From Thermohalobaculum sp050043005 (GTDB lineage Bacteria; Pseudomonadota; Alphaproteobacteria; Rhodobacterales; Rhodobacteraceae), in NCBI GenBank assembly GCA_050043005.1, contig JBHJIZ010000020.1, positions 1-47,774 on the forward strand: a DNA stretch of 47,774 nt. Direction: 5' to 3'. Numbering within the stretch: position 1 is the stretch's first letter; every line of letters begins with the position of its first letter. The position numbers were made by a program, and so were the translations under genes. Shown in pieces: positions 15,821 to 24,930 of this stretch. Below the pieces are notes generated by a model. The model searched no databases and was not told the DNA's origin. It saw nothing but the letters and a program-made list of their open reading frames with translations.

Positions 15821-17251
15821 GTGTCGTTTCTCAGGCATACCTTTCAAAGTGCGAACGCGAGCCTCATCACGGCTGTTAGTCGGTTTGTTGCGATGGCGAT
15901 GTTCGCTCGGACGTTGGGTGTCGAGAGCTTTGGTTTATTGAGCAGCAGCATCTTCTGCATTGACTTGGTCGCATTGTTCGCGCTGGCTGGTTTGCCGGGA
16001 ACCACGACCCGGTTCTCGTCGCTGGCGTCTTACGCCGAACGCATCACACTGGCCCGCCTATTGTCCCGTTGGCTGCTTGTGTCTTGCATCGTTGCATTCT
16101 GCATTGCTCCCATCATCGCCGTCTCAGTCATCGAACTGGATGAGACGGGGGTTGCTCTGTTCATTGGATGGTCTTTGCTCACCGTGATCCTGACAGCAGG
16201 AACCGCACGATTGCAGGGCGCGATGCGGTTTGACCTCGTCTCGCTTGCAAGTGGCATCGCGGCGGTAACGATCGTTCTGGGAGCGTTCTTTTGGGTAGAA
16301 CCCGGACGTCCGCTTACGGCTTTCTCGGTACTCGCAGTTACCGTATTGCTTCAAATCCTTCCAGCGGCCTCACTGTGGTTTGGGATCACCAAACCGGCGC
16401 CGCCCAGAGCGACCGGTTCTGGATTGCCTGCGACACGCGACATGTTCGCTTACGGTGCGAATGTCTGGCTGATATCGCTGACAACGGCAATTGTCTGGGG
16501 TCGCGGCGAGATTCTCGTCGTGGAGGCTTTGCTCGGTGCCGAAGACATCGGCATTTATGGAGCAGCAATTACGCTCATGGCGATGGTTTGGCGGTCAACG
16601 CAGATGTTGCAAGGGGCCGTTGCTCCGCACTTGGCGCGTCGACTATCGGGGCCGGGAGGCGACTTGGAGAGTTTCGTGTTTAGCATCACGCGTCTCACCC
16701 TCGCTGTCTCAACGTCGGCTGCGCTCGTTCTTGCCTGCTGCGGCGAGGAGTTGGCGGTGCTTGTTTTTGGAGATGCTTTTGCGCGCACGGGGGACATTCT
16801 GGTGATCATTGCGCCCGGCGCCGCTGTCGCTGGGATCGGGACAGTCAACCTGACGACTCAATACATGTCGAACGGTCAATTCACGAGAAACATGGTCATC
16901 GTGGCGGCGTTTGCGCTTCTCGGAGTCGCATGCATCTTAATCCTGTCGTTTGGCGCTCTCGGTGCGGGGTTGGCGCGGGTCGTTGTTTTGCTGGCCGTCG
17001 CGGTTACCGTGAGCCTATGGTTGATCCGCGCTGGTTACGCTACCCTGTCGATCCGTATCGTTGTGGAACTGCTTGGGTCCGTGCTGCTGGTTGCAACTGC
17101 CTCGCTGGTTGTTCTGGTGTTTGATCCGAACCTTTGGGTGAAGGCTTCATTATGTTTTGCTATGGCATATCTTGTAGTTGGGCGGGCGACAGGCAGCTTT
17201 GTACCCTGGCGCATGATTAGGGGAGGTGTCCGCGTATTGCGGATGCTGTAA
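15821..17251 (+). CDS. Wzx-like polysaccharide flippase
   Basis: The 476-residue protein is strongly hydrophobic, with about 12 or more membrane segments. Its opening (FLRHTFQSANASLITAVSRFVAMAMFARTLGVESFGLL) has the pattern of polysaccharide flippases of the MOP superfamily. It should move a lipid-linked oligosaccharide from the cytoplasmic to the periplasmic face of the inner membrane for polymerisation. I place the start at GTG 15821 because it puts this signature at the N-terminus, although no good ribosome site precedes it; a frame extending to 15794 is possible. It is followed after six bases by a Wzy-like gene, which supports the assignment. Confidence 0.82.
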   Translation: MSFLRHTFQSANASLITAVSRFVAMAMFARTLGVESFGLLSSSIFCIDLVALFALAGLPGTTTRFSSLASYAERITLARLLSRWLLVSCIVAFCIAPIIAVSVIELDETGVALFIGWSLLTVILTAGTARLQGAMRFDLVSLASGIAAVTIVLGAFFWVEPGRPLTAFSVLAVTVLLQILPAASLWFGITKPAPPRATGSGLPATRDMFAYGANVWLISLTTAIVWGRGEILVVEALLGAEDIGIYGAAITLMAMVWRSTQMLQGAVAPHLARRLSGPGGDLESFVFSITRLTLAVSTSAALVLACCGEELAVLVFGDAFARTGDILVIIAPGAAVAGIGTVNLTTQYMSNGQFTRNMVIVAAFALLGVACILILSFGALGAGLARVVVLLAVAVTVSLWLIRAGYATLSIRIVVELLGSVLLVATASLVVLVFDPNLWVKASLCFAMAYLVVGRATGSFVPWRMIRGGVRVLRML

Positions 17252-17257
17252 CACGAC

Positions 17258-18751
17258 ATGGTGGTGACACGACCGTCTGGACGGGATGAGGACTGGCACC
17301 GGGCGTATGCTCTGGTGGTGTTCTTGAACATTCTCGTCATGGCAGTTGCCCTTCTCGTGTGGGGTTTTGGCATTCGATCAAGCACGATCAATGGTGGCGT
17401 GGCGTTAGGTTTCGCCTCCGCGTTGCTTATTGGCAGTTATGGAATGTTGACCTCGCGCGGCGCACTCGCCGCACTGCCTTACTTCCTGATCGGATGTGCA
17501 ATTTTTTTCGGCTTCGGAACTTTCATCGCCACTCAGATTCCGGAATCGATGTACAAAATCTCGTTCACGACGGACGTTCAGCGCGAGATGTTGGCAAAGG
17601 TGAATGCCGCGAACACCGTTGCGGTGACGACCGTCCTGATTTTCGCGGCGCCTCTCAGCCTTTCGGTCCCACGGATTTCGGACCAGACCGAGGAGCCGGG
17701 TTTGCGGAGCATGATCGACCGGTTGGTCGGACTTTTGCCAACCCTGTTGATCGTTTCAATCCCGATCATCGCTTTGATGTGGGCGACTTTCCCGCGTCCA
17801 ACCAACCTATTCATCGCCAGCCTGTTGCGCCCGTTGTCGACGATCCCGCTCTTCACCGTCCTTCTTGGTGCTGCACTCTGGGGACGTCTGGATGCAGCTC
17901 AACGTGCCATCGTAGTCCTGATGGTATTGTGTCTTGCGCTGCACGGCTTCTTGGGACTGCGAAAGCTGTTCACAATCCTTCCAATCCTCTCGTTGATCAT
18001 GGGGTTCTGGTTGAACCGACCGACGCGGCTCGCAGCCGGTATCCTCGCGCTGCTTGTGGCCTTGATTTACTTCAACGGATTCTCAGAAGTCGTCAGCTTC
18101 GGGCGACAGCACAGTTCTTACGATCCGCTTCTGAACACGCCGGGGGATCGTCTTTCGATCATTGCGGACACTTTCCGGCAACTTCGCGATCTGATGACCT
18201 TGAGCGATCGTGGCGTGGGTGCGGAACGATTAACGATCGCACCTTTCGAAGCACATTTCATCGCCTTGTACGATTCAGGCGCTCCGGGGGACTCTTTTCG
18301 GAATTTCTTCAACGCCCTCGTGCCGCGCATTATCTGGCCAGATAAACCAATCATCGCCCCCGGTGCAGAGTTCGACGTGGTTTTCCGCGGTTACATCGCG
18401 GAGTCTTCCCTGGCGATTGGCTTCGTCGCAGAGGCTTATTGGAATCTTGGTTGGCTCGGTATCTTCTTGATCTCTGCGATGATCGGCATTGAAATGGGAT
18501 GGCTGACGCGTCGCTGGCAGCTGTTTTGCCAACATGGTATGCCCTATTGTGGCGTTTTTGTGCTCGCTCCACTCATCCTGCAGTTTTCACTTTGGGTTGA
18601 AACCAACGTTGTGGGCGCGTATGTCGGCGGCCTCGTCAAGATGGTTCTGCTGATCCTCGTGATCGACTTCTTGGCACGTTTCTACTTGAGCAAGCAGATG
18701 TCCGGAAAGTCAGGGCGGCTGAATTCGTTTGCCGGGAGGCCCGGGGCTTGA
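17258..18751 (+). CDS. Wzy-like polysaccharide polymerase (copy A)
   Basis: The 497-residue membrane protein has about 11-12 predicted hydrophobic segments and a large loop near residues 290-380. That loop contains LVPRIIWPDKPIIAPG, and a P-R-x-x-W-P-x-K-P pattern of this kind recurs in O-antigen/oligosaccharide polymerases. It lies between a flippase and glycosyltransferases, as a Wzy gene would, and overlaps the next gene by TTGA. It should join repeat units in the periplasm. It is clearly homologous to the protein at 37634-39148: shared blocks include AALPYFLIGxAIFFGFGT, SLAIGFxAEAYWNxGW and LWVETNxVGxYxGG. The polymerase role is inferred from topology, motif and position. Confidence 0.75.
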   Translation: MVVTRPSGRDEDWHRAYALVVFLNILVMAVALLVWGFGIRSSTINGGVALGFASALLIGSYGMLTSRGALAALPYFLIGCAIFFGFGTFIATQIPESMYKISFTTDVQREMLAKVNAANTVAVTTVLIFAAPLSLSVPRISDQTEEPGLRSMIDRLVGLLPTLLIVSIPIIALMWATFPRPTNLFIASLLRPLSTIPLFTVLLGAALWGRLDAAQRAIVVLMVLCLALHGFLGLRKLFTILPILSLIMGFWLNRPTRLAAGILALLVALIYFNGFSEVVSFGRQHSSYDPLLNTPGDRLSIIADTFRQLRDLMTLSDRGVGAERLTIAPFEAHFIALYDSGAPGDSFRNFFNALVPRIIWPDKPIIAPGAEFDVVFRGYIAESSLAIGFVAEAYWNLGWLGIFLISAMIGIEMGWLTRRWQLFCQHGMPYCGVFVLAPLILQFSLWVETNVVGAYVGGLVKMVLLILVIDFLARFYLSKQMSGKSGRLNSFAGRPGA

Positions 18752-19809
18752 AGATCCTTTACGCAGGGCACTTCACCAGCGGTAACAGCGGTCGCTCGAT
18801 GAAAGATGCGCTGGCGCGGATAGATGGCGTCGATATCGATGAGTTCGACCTGGACAACTACCTGCCAAGAGGCCGTAGTTTCAAGACCCGCTTGGCATAC
18901 AAACTGCTCCGACCATGGCAGATGGCCGAACTGCGCAGGCTCCTGATACAACAAGCAAAATATGTGCAGCCCGATGCTATCATCACGACCAAGGGCTCTT
19001 CGATCGACGCCGAGACGATACGCAAACTGCAACGCGATGTGGCGCCGGTATTCAATCGGTGGCCCGATCCATCACCCCATGCCTTTGGCCCGGTTTTGAA
19101 GGATGCAGTCGGGGTATATGATGCTGTCTTTTCAACCAAGCGGCATCATCCATCGATTTGGCAGTCGGAGTACGGTTACCGCAACCGGTGTTATCACGTC
19201 CCGCACGGCTACTGTTCAGACTTGCACGCTTACGATACGGCACCCGACGAGACGCAAATGGACTTTGATGTCGTTGCGATCGCCTCGGGGCGACCTCAGT
19301 ACTACGAACTGATAAAGGACTTTCATGCAGCCCTTGGCGGGCGAAAGATCCGCGTCGCGCTGGGCGGATCGCGCTGGGAAGACTATCCGGGAGGCCTTCC
19401 CGATGGTTTTGAGAACATCGGCGAACGATTTGGACGCGCATATACCGACTGCCTGCGACGTGGAAGGAGCGTACTCGCCCCGGTCATGACGGGCGTCATG
19501 GTTAATGGTCAGATGAAGCGCGGAGACGAGGTTACCGCCCGAACCTATCAATGTGCGGCGGCACGCGTCTTTTTTATCCACACGCGCACCAAGGAAGCGC
19601 AAGAACTCTACGATGAGCACTCAGAGGTTCCGATGTACTCCGACGGCAGAGAACTGGCCGACAAGGTTCTTCACTTTCTTGACCGTCCGGATGAACGCCG
19701 GAGCTTTGCGCTTGCCGCGCACAGGCGCGGTGTCCCGGCATTCTCGCATGATGCGCGTGCTGCCGAGATTCACCAGCTTATGCGCTCGATCATTGCGGGC
19801 GAGGCTTGA
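18748..19809 (+). CDS. Glycosyltransferase, CgeB-like GT-B
   Basis: The 353-residue protein begins MKILYAGHFTSGNSGRS and has a GT-B-like layout. Its C-terminal half resembles the CgeB-type glycosyltransferase domain: a segment near residues 245-290 (LAPVMTGVMVNGQ, then EVTARTYQCAAARVFFIH) corresponds to the donor region where such enzymes usually read R-x-F-E-x-x-A-C-G. The canonical acidic pair is not obvious. Translation starts at TTG 18748 in a TTGA overlap with the polymerase gene, and the gene ends in another TTGA overlap, so expression is probably coupled. Donor and acceptor sugars are unknown. Confidence 0.75.
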   Translation: MKILYAGHFTSGNSGRSMKDALARIDGVDIDEFDLDNYLPRGRSFKTRLAYKLLRPWQMAELRRLLIQQAKYVQPDAIITTKGSSIDAETIRKLQRDVAPVFNRWPDPSPHAFGPVLKDAVGVYDAVFSTKRHHPSIWQSEYGYRNRCYHVPHGYCSDLHAYDTAPDETQMDFDVVAIASGRPQYYELIKDFHAALGGRKIRVALGGSRWEDYPGGLPDGFENIGERFGRAYTDCLRRGRSVLAPVMTGVMVNGQMKRGDEVTARTYQCAAARVFFIHTRTKEAQELYDEHSEVPMYSDGRELADKVLHFLDRPDERRSFALAAHRRGVPAFSHDARAAEIHQLMRSIIAGEA

Positions 19810-21047
19810 GCGTGGTGACCGGGCGCAGGAAGTCAATTGCGGTGGTCGTGCCCTCGATCACCAATTGCGGCGGGGTCGCGTCTGTTGCTGAGTTCGTCAT
19901 TCGGACAATTCGCGACCGCACCGATTACGACTACCGGGTGATCTCCCTCGCAATGGCTGCACGAGATACATCCAGCGTCCTTCTGACCAATCCATCGACA
20001 TGGCCGCGCGGTGTCGTGACCCGGACGGGCGACTTTCGTGGCGAAGCGTATACCCATATCGGCGCCGTTGCCCCGGAGATCGAGGTTTGGCGATTTCTAC
20101 CGCGCGCGCGCCTGACCGAGGAACTGCAAGGCGTGGACCTTGTACAGGTTGTCTCCGGCATTCCCGCCTGGGCGAACCCCGTGATGGGACTTGGCGTTCC
20201 GGTATCCTTGCAGGTCGCAACGCTGATTGATGTGGAGCGTCGGCACAAAGACAGGCTCTACACCGGCTTGACCGGGCTCTGGCGGCGAGAGATGACGCGC
20301 CGCGTGCGCAGGTTGGATGACCTCGCTCTCGGATCTGTTGATGCCGTTCAGGTCGAGAACAACTGGATGCTGGATCACTGTTGTCGATACGTAAAAACAG
20401 GAACTGATGTCCGTTTTGCAGCGCCGGGTGTCGACACCAACGTGTTTCGTCCGGCCGAAGAGAGCCCAGCCGTGCCAGGTTACGTCTTGAGCGTTGGGCG
20501 AATGGCTGATCCTCGCAAGCGGCACATGCTCCTTCTCGAGGCGTACAGATTGTTGTGCAAAAGAATGGACCAGCCTCCCCGTCTCGCGCTTGCCGGCCCG
20601 GATGGGCCGACAAAGGAGTTCGAAGCGCGCGCCAGGGAAGTCGGCCTATGGGACAGGATAGATTTGCATATCTTCCCGGACTTGCGCGGTCTCGCGAAGC
20701 TTTATCGAAATGCGGCTGCATTCGTACTTGCTTCGGACGAAGAAGGATTCGGGGTGACGGTCGTCGAGGCTATGGCCTCGGGAACGCCGACTGTATCAAC
20801 CCGTTCCGGGGGGCCGAATGACATCAATGAAGATGGCACAGACGGGTTATTGGTAGACAGGGATGATGCAGGGGCGCTGGCGGACCGTCTGCATCGTCTG
20901 ACGGCAGATCCGAGCCTGAACGCAAGTATGCGGGCCTCGGCTCGTGACAAGGCGCTGGAGCGATACAGCGAGAACGCAACGGCGCAGAACTTCATAGATG
21001 TCTTCGACCTGCTCTTGACCGACGCGAAGGGACGACTGGCGGCATGA
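19806..21047 (+). CDS. Glycosyltransferase family 4
   Basis: The 413-residue GT-B enzyme has the acceptor-side loop PSITNCGGVASVAEFV near residues 15-30 and the second Rossmann half beginning YVLSVGRMADPRKRHMLLL near 222. The donor-site motif is EEGFGVTVVEAMASGTPTVS near 315-335, with intact E-x7-E. TTG 19806 overlaps the preceding stop as TTGA; GTG 19812 is the nearest alternative. The 3' end overlaps the next methyltransferase by ATGA. It should add a sugar from a nucleotide donor to the lipid-linked unit on the cytoplasmic face; linkage is unknown. Confidence 0.88.
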   Translation: MSVVTGRRKSIAVVVPSITNCGGVASVAEFVIRTIRDRTDYDYRVISLAMAARDTSSVLLTNPSTWPRGVVTRTGDFRGEAYTHIGAVAPEIEVWRFLPRARLTEELQGVDLVQVVSGIPAWANPVMGLGVPVSLQVATLIDVERRHKDRLYTGLTGLWRREMTRRVRRLDDLALGSVDAVQVENNWMLDHCCRYVKTGTDVRFAAPGVDTNVFRPAEESPAVPGYVLSVGRMADPRKRHMLLLEAYRLLCKRMDQPPRLALAGPDGPTKEFEARAREVGLWDRIDLHIFPDLRGLAKLYRNAAAFVLASDEEGFGVTVVEAMASGTPTVSTRSGGPNDINEDGTDGLLVDRDDAGALADRLHRLTADPSLNASMRASARDKALERYSENATAQNFIDVFDLLLTDAKGRLAA

Positions 21048-21772
21048 AAGATGCGCGGGAGATGGTCGACGAGTATCGTGACTGGAAGTCTTGGGATCGC
21101 GAGAGTTTTGCCGAGCTGACGCTGGAGGCGCGTTGTTACTACGGTGCAGAACTTGCGGCGGCGGGAGTGGCCGGGAGAAACCTATCGGTTCTGGAGATTG
21201 GGTTTGGAAACGGCGGCATCGCCGCATTTTGTCGGGAAATGGGTTGGACATACAAGGGCACCGAGATCGATACTGAACAAGTTGATAGCGCCCGCGATGC
21301 AGGGTTTGGAGTGTCTTTGGCAGGCGACGACCTCGCTGCCATGTTTCAAGATCGCTCGTTTGATCTCATCGCAGCATTTGACGTGATGGAACACTTGACG
21401 CTTGATGAGAATACAGAATTCCTGAGAAACGCCCGATCCTTGTTAAAGCCAAGCGGGAAACTTGTTGCCCGTTTTCCCAGCGGCGATAGTCCGTTCTCGT
21501 TCGGTATGCAGAATGGTGACATGACGCATCGCTGTCATATTGGTTCCGGCATTGTTCGCCAGCTTTGCATCGCATCTGGCATGCAGTCGGAACAGATCCG
21601 TGGCCCATCTTTTCCGATAAGGGGTTTGGGTCTAAGGCGCGGACTGCGGCGCGCCTTGATCGCGGCGTTACGCTGGCCAGTGCGTCGCTTTGTCCAGATT
21701 GTGTTTATGGACAATCAGCCGAGAGTGATTGATCCGAACATGGTCGTGGTACTGGTGCCTGGATCGGACTGA
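21044..21772 (+). CDS. Class I SAM-dependent methyltransferase
   Basis: The 242-residue protein carries a clear SAM-binding motif (SVLEIGFGNGGIAAFC near residues 47-62), an acidic second strand (YKGTEIDTEQ), FDLIAAFDVMEHL near 105-117 and a post-motif (LLKPSGKLVARFPSG near 130-145). The FDVMEHL form is usual for methyltransferases acting on small molecules or sugars. ATG 21044 overlaps the upstream glycosyltransferase by four bases. A hairpin with a short T-run begins two bases after its stop, so it is likely the last gene of the flippase/polymerase unit. Methylation of a repeat-unit sugar is the likely role. Confidence 0.86.
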   Translation: MKDAREMVDEYRDWKSWDRESFAELTLEARCYYGAELAAAGVAGRNLSVLEIGFGNGGIAAFCREMGWTYKGTEIDTEQVDSARDAGFGVSLAGDDLAAMFQDRSFDLIAAFDVMEHLTLDENTEFLRNARSLLKPSGKLVARFPSGDSPFSFGMQNGDMTHRCHIGSGIVRQLCIASGMQSEQIRGPSFPIRGLGLRRGLRRALIAALRWPVRRFVQIVFMDNQPRVIDPNMVVVLVPGSD

Positions 21773-21773
21773 C

Positions 21774-21792
21774 GCCGATTTTCGGCTGTTTT
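21774..21792 (+). terminator. Candidate rho-independent terminator after the methyltransferase
   Basis: A five-base-pair stem GCCGA/TCGGC with a TTT loop (21774-21786) is followed by TGTTTTA. It starts one base after the stop codon. The stem is short, so termination may be partial. It would separate the flippase-to-methyltransferase transcript from the tyrosine kinase gene. Confidence 0.45.
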
Positions 21793-21827
21793 ACTTCGTC
21801 TTGGCCGATCCGTAGTCTGATCAAAGT

Positions 21828-21856
21828 GTCAGTTTTGGCTGACCTGTGTATTTTTT
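21828..21856. promoter_or_regulatory. Inverted repeat and T-run upstream of the tyrosine kinase gene
   Basis: GTCAGTTTTGGCTGAC (21828-21843) is an inverted repeat with five-base arms, followed by TTTTTT at 21851-21856. It could be a second weak terminator or an operator. Two copies of AGATCT follow at 21901-21906 and 21916-21921. No convincing -35/-10 pair was seen, although the spacing suggests the kinase gene has its own control region. Confidence 0.25.
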
Positions 21857-21974
21857 CCGTACTTTAGCGGTTATCTCATAGCGACGTGCACGCCTCACAT
21901 AGATCTGTACGTCTTAGATCTGGGCGTTTAGAGTGCGACATCGGGGGATAGCGGACACGAAAGAGGGGCGCCCC

Positions 21975-24137
21975 TTGAACGAACTCAGAGCAAAAGACTA
22001 TGCTGTCGCAGCTCAGCCCACGTCTCCTATTGTAGATTCACATTCCGGAGCGAGTTCAACCGCTACTGACGTTCTGTCTATCATCTGGCGGCGGAAGTAT
22101 CTTGTCGCGATCATCGTAATGATCGCTTTGACCCTTGGAATCCTGTGGGCGAATTCCGCGACGCCGCGCTACACGGCCTCGTCCACCGTCAAGCTTGACG
22201 TTTTTCAGCCTGGGATCGCTGACATCGAAAGCGTCGTAACCGGGTTGACGGGCGACACTCGCGAAGTTCGAAGCCAACTTCAGATTGTCAGATCGCGCCT
22301 CTTGCTTGGCCGGGTCGTTGACTCACTCGACTTGACAAAGGATCCGGAGTTCAATTCGCGGCTGAAGCCAAAAAGCACTGGGCCAAACTACTATTCTCCC
22401 GGCTACTGGCTCACAGAAATTGGCTTGCTGCCACAAGCGCCGACGAACGCGGCGGTTGAGCCACCAGCTTCTGAAATTCGTGATCGCGCGATTGACGCGC
22501 TTTTGGCACGTACAACGGTGCTGCCCGTGCACTTTTCCTTCGTGTTCTCGATATCAGTACAAACGATCGCCCCGGATAAGTCTGCTCGGATCGCGGATGA
22601 AATTGCAGAGCAATACATCCTCAACCAGATCGAAGTGAAGTATCGGGCAACAGAGCAAGCGGCTGGGTGGCTGTCGAACCGGGTTTCAGAGCTGAAGGAA
22701 ACCCTTGAAGGCGCCGAGGAAGCCGTTGCCGACCATCGCGCAGCCAATGAGTTGACGAGCATTGAAGCCGTTGATCAACTCGCGCAGCGCCTGATCGGGT
22801 TGCGGTCGACCCTGGCAGAGGTTGGCCAGTCCGGCGAAGACGCACGGGCTCGTTTGAACGAACTATCGGCTTTGGCAGAGCAACAGAGGTTCAAGGAAAT
22901 TGCGGACCTCACAGGTTCGATCCGCTTGGAAAACCTTGCCAAGGCGATTGATGATCGTGGTGGACCCAGCGTGCCGAGCAATAGCGCGGCAGTTATTCGA
23001 TTCACTGCTGAGTTGCAGGCCGTCCTGAACAGATTGAAGCGAGAGATCGCATCGTCGGAGCAGAACATATCCAAGCTTCAAGCTTCGGTCGTGGAACTGG
23101 AAAGCCGTCAGGCAGACCAGGCGACGAATATGGTCAAGCTTAGGCAACTGGAACGCGAGGCGCAGGCTGCAAGCTTGATCTATGAAACGTTTCTAAGCCG
23201 CCTCAAGGAGACGACCGTTCAGCAGGGCGTGCACAAGGCCGACGCGATCGTCATCAGCAAAGCTCGAATTCCGAAGAGCCGATCATTCCCGCGCTACCGC
23301 GTTGTGCTGTCCGCAGCCCTGTTTATCGGGATCTTCTTTGCGGGTGCCGTCGTGGTATTGCTTGAGACACTCGATCAGACGTTCTCGGCTCCCGAGGAAT
23401 TGGAACGGTTCACCGGTCTCCCGCTTTTGGGGCTGATCCCGAACGCGCCGGTCACAGCACGGTCGAACATCCTGAAGTATGTGATCTCGCGACCAACGTC
23501 GCCCTTCGTCGAGGCCATTCGAAACCTGCGAACATCGGTCCAACTATCTGGTGTGGACGGCGATGTTCAGGTCGTGGCGCTCGCCTCTGCAAGCGAAGGA
23601 GAGGGAAAGACCTCTCTCTGCTTGTCGCTTGGGCATTCGAGTGCAACGCAAGCGAACCGTAAGGTGCTCGTAATCGATTGTGATCTCAGACGGCGGCGGC
23701 TCACCGCCGCGTTGGGCGGCAGGGGAATGCCCGGGATCATTGCCTATTTCAGTGGCACAAAGGAAGTTGACGAGATCATTCACCGAGTGGACACGGCAGA
23801 GTTCGACGTTATCTTCGCCGATAAATCTCCCAAGATCACGGCGGATATCTTTGCGTCGCAAAAGTTTGCAGATTTGATCCGTGAGGTGCGCAGCCGGTAC
23901 GACTTCATCGTGATAGACACGCCGCCGGTCTTGGCCTTGACGGACGTTCGCGTGATCTCAGGTCACACGGACATGTTGCTGTTCTCAGTGAGTTACAAGC
24001 GCACCAAACGGCGCCTTGTGCGAGCCGGATTGTCCGCATTGGCAATGACGAAACCGAAGCGGATTGCGATGGTCTTCAACAGGATGAACATCGGCAAGTC
24101 GATCGGCTACTACGGTTCCTACTACTACAACAGCTGA
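21975..24137 (+). CDS. wzc: Polysaccharide co-polymerase/tyrosine autokinase (Wzc-type)
   Basis: The product, about 720 residues, joins a Wzz-type chain-length domain to a bacterial tyrosine kinase. Counted from this start, a membrane segment (YLVAIIVMIALTLGIL) lies near 42-57, a periplasmic part with coiled coils follows, a second membrane segment is near 440-460, and then the kinase domain has Walker A ASEGEGKTS near 538, Walker A' VLVIDCD near 564 and Walker B FIVIDTPP near 643. The tail has a tyrosine cluster (YYGSYYYNS), the usual autophosphorylation site. TTG 21975 is preceded by GAGGGG; GTG 21933 is the alternative. It controls polymer length and export with the Wzx/Wzy pair. No Wza or cognate phosphatase is adjacent. 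Confidence 0.9.
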   Translation: MNELRAKDYAVAAQPTSPIVDSHSGASSTATDVLSIIWRRKYLVAIIVMIALTLGILWANSATPRYTASSTVKLDVFQPGIADIESVVTGLTGDTREVRSQLQIVRSRLLLGRVVDSLDLTKDPEFNSRLKPKSTGPNYYSPGYWLTEIGLLPQAPTNAAVEPPASEIRDRAIDALLARTTVLPVHFSFVFSISVQTIAPDKSARIADEIAEQYILNQIEVKYRATEQAAGWLSNRVSELKETLEGAEEAVADHRAANELTSIEAVDQLAQRLIGLRSTLAEVGQSGEDARARLNELSALAEQQRFKEIADLTGSIRLENLAKAIDDRGGPSVPSNSAAVIRFTAELQAVLNRLKREIASSEQNISKLQASVVELESRQADQATNMVKLRQLEREAQAASLIYETFLSRLKETTVQQGVHKADAIVISKARIPKSRSFPRYRVVLSAALFIGIFFAGAVVVLLETLDQTFSAPEELERFTGLPLLGLIPNAPVTARSNILKYVISRPTSPFVEAIRNLRTSVQLSGVDGDVQVVALASASEGEGKTSLCLSLGHSSATQANRKVLVIDCDLRRRRLTAALGGRGMPGIIAYFSGTKEVDEIIHRVDTAEFDVIFADKSPKITADIFASQKFADLIREVRSRYDFIVIDTPPVLALTDVRVISGHTDMLLFSVSYKRTKRRLVRAGLSALAMTKPKRIAMVFNRMNIGKSIGYYGSYYYNS

Positions 24138-24138
24138 T

Positions 24139-24170
24139 GCCCGGGCCGGGCGATGTTCCTCCGCCCGGGC
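24139..24170 (+). other. GC-rich hairpin between wzc and the SDR gene
   Basis: GCCCGGGC occurs at 24139-24146 and again at 24163-24170 and can pair across 16 bases; an inner alternative pairs CCGGGCG (24146-24152) with CGCCCGG (24162-24168). No T-run follows. It begins directly after the wzc stop and may reduce read-through or stabilise the mRNA end. Confidence 0.35.
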
Positions 24171-24186
24171 GGACGGGGGAGAAGCC

Positions 24187-24930
24187 ATGAAGACAATCAT
24201 TGTAACAGGTGCAGGCTCTGGTGTCGGTCGGGCGGCAGCACTTGCCTGCCTTGAAGCGGGCTGGCCCGTGGGGCTCATCGGTCGCCGGACCGAGCCGCTG
24301 GAGGAGACGAAGTCCCTGGCCGCAGCCCCGGAAAATGCGTTGGTGGTTCCATGTGATGTGTCAGACAATGCCGCGGTCGAGGCGGCATTTGCGCAGGTTG
24401 TAGAGCGCAACGATCGGCTGGATGCGCTTTTCAACAACGCAGGTGCCGGATCGCCACCACAGACGATTGACGAGACGCCGATCGACACGTGGCTCAATGT
24501 CGTTGAGGTAAACCTGAATGGGGCCTTTTACTGCGCGCGCGCTGCCTTTGCCCAGATGCGCAAGCAAAGCCCGCAGGGCGGTCGAATCGTGAATAACGGT
24601 TCGATATCTGCCCATGTGCCGCGACCAGGCTCGGTGCCCTACACAACGACGAAGCATGCAATAACAGGGCTGACCAGAACGCTGTCACTCGATGGCAGAC
24701 CCTTTGATATCGCCTGCGGCCAAATTGACATTGGCAATGCGGAAACGCCAATGACCGAACGCATGACACAGGGCGTTCCGCAGGCCAATGGCACGATGGC
24801 CGTGGAAGACCGCATGGACGTGGCGCATGTCGGGCAAGCAGTCTTGCAGATGGTAGAGTTGCCGCTCGCCAGCAACGTTCAGTTCATGACGATCATGGCG
24901 ACCAAGATGCCGTTCGTCGGGCGGGGATAG
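24187..24930 (+). CDS. Short-chain dehydrogenase/reductase
   Basis: The 247-residue protein is a classical SDR. The cofactor site TGAGSGVGRAAAL is at residues 6-18, NNAGAG near 83, a catalytic serine region NGSISAH near 138, and the catalytic YxxxK in YTTTKHAITGL near 157. Its length is typical. ATG 24187 follows GGGGAGAAG. It lies 49 bases after wzc on the same strand and may be the last gene of that unit, or a flanking gene of the polysaccharide locus. The substrate cannot be predicted; it sits just before conserved trkA. Confidence 0.82.
   Translation: MKTIIVTGAGSGVGRAAALACLEAGWPVGLIGRRTEPLEETKSLAAAPENALVVPCDVSDNAAVEAAFAQVVERNDRLDALFNNAGAGSPPQTIDETPIDTWLNVVEVNLNGAFYCARAAFAQMRKQSPQGGRIVNNGSISAHVPRPGSVPYTTTKHAITGLTRTLSLDGRPFDIACGQIDIGNAETPMTERMTQGVPQANGTMAVEDRMDVAHVGQAVLQMVELPLASNVQFMTIMATKMPFVGRG

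Noticed and set aside
21901..21921. Two AGATCT hexamers as an operator
   Set aside because: The hexamer is a short palindrome that can recur by chance and no promoter elements frame it.
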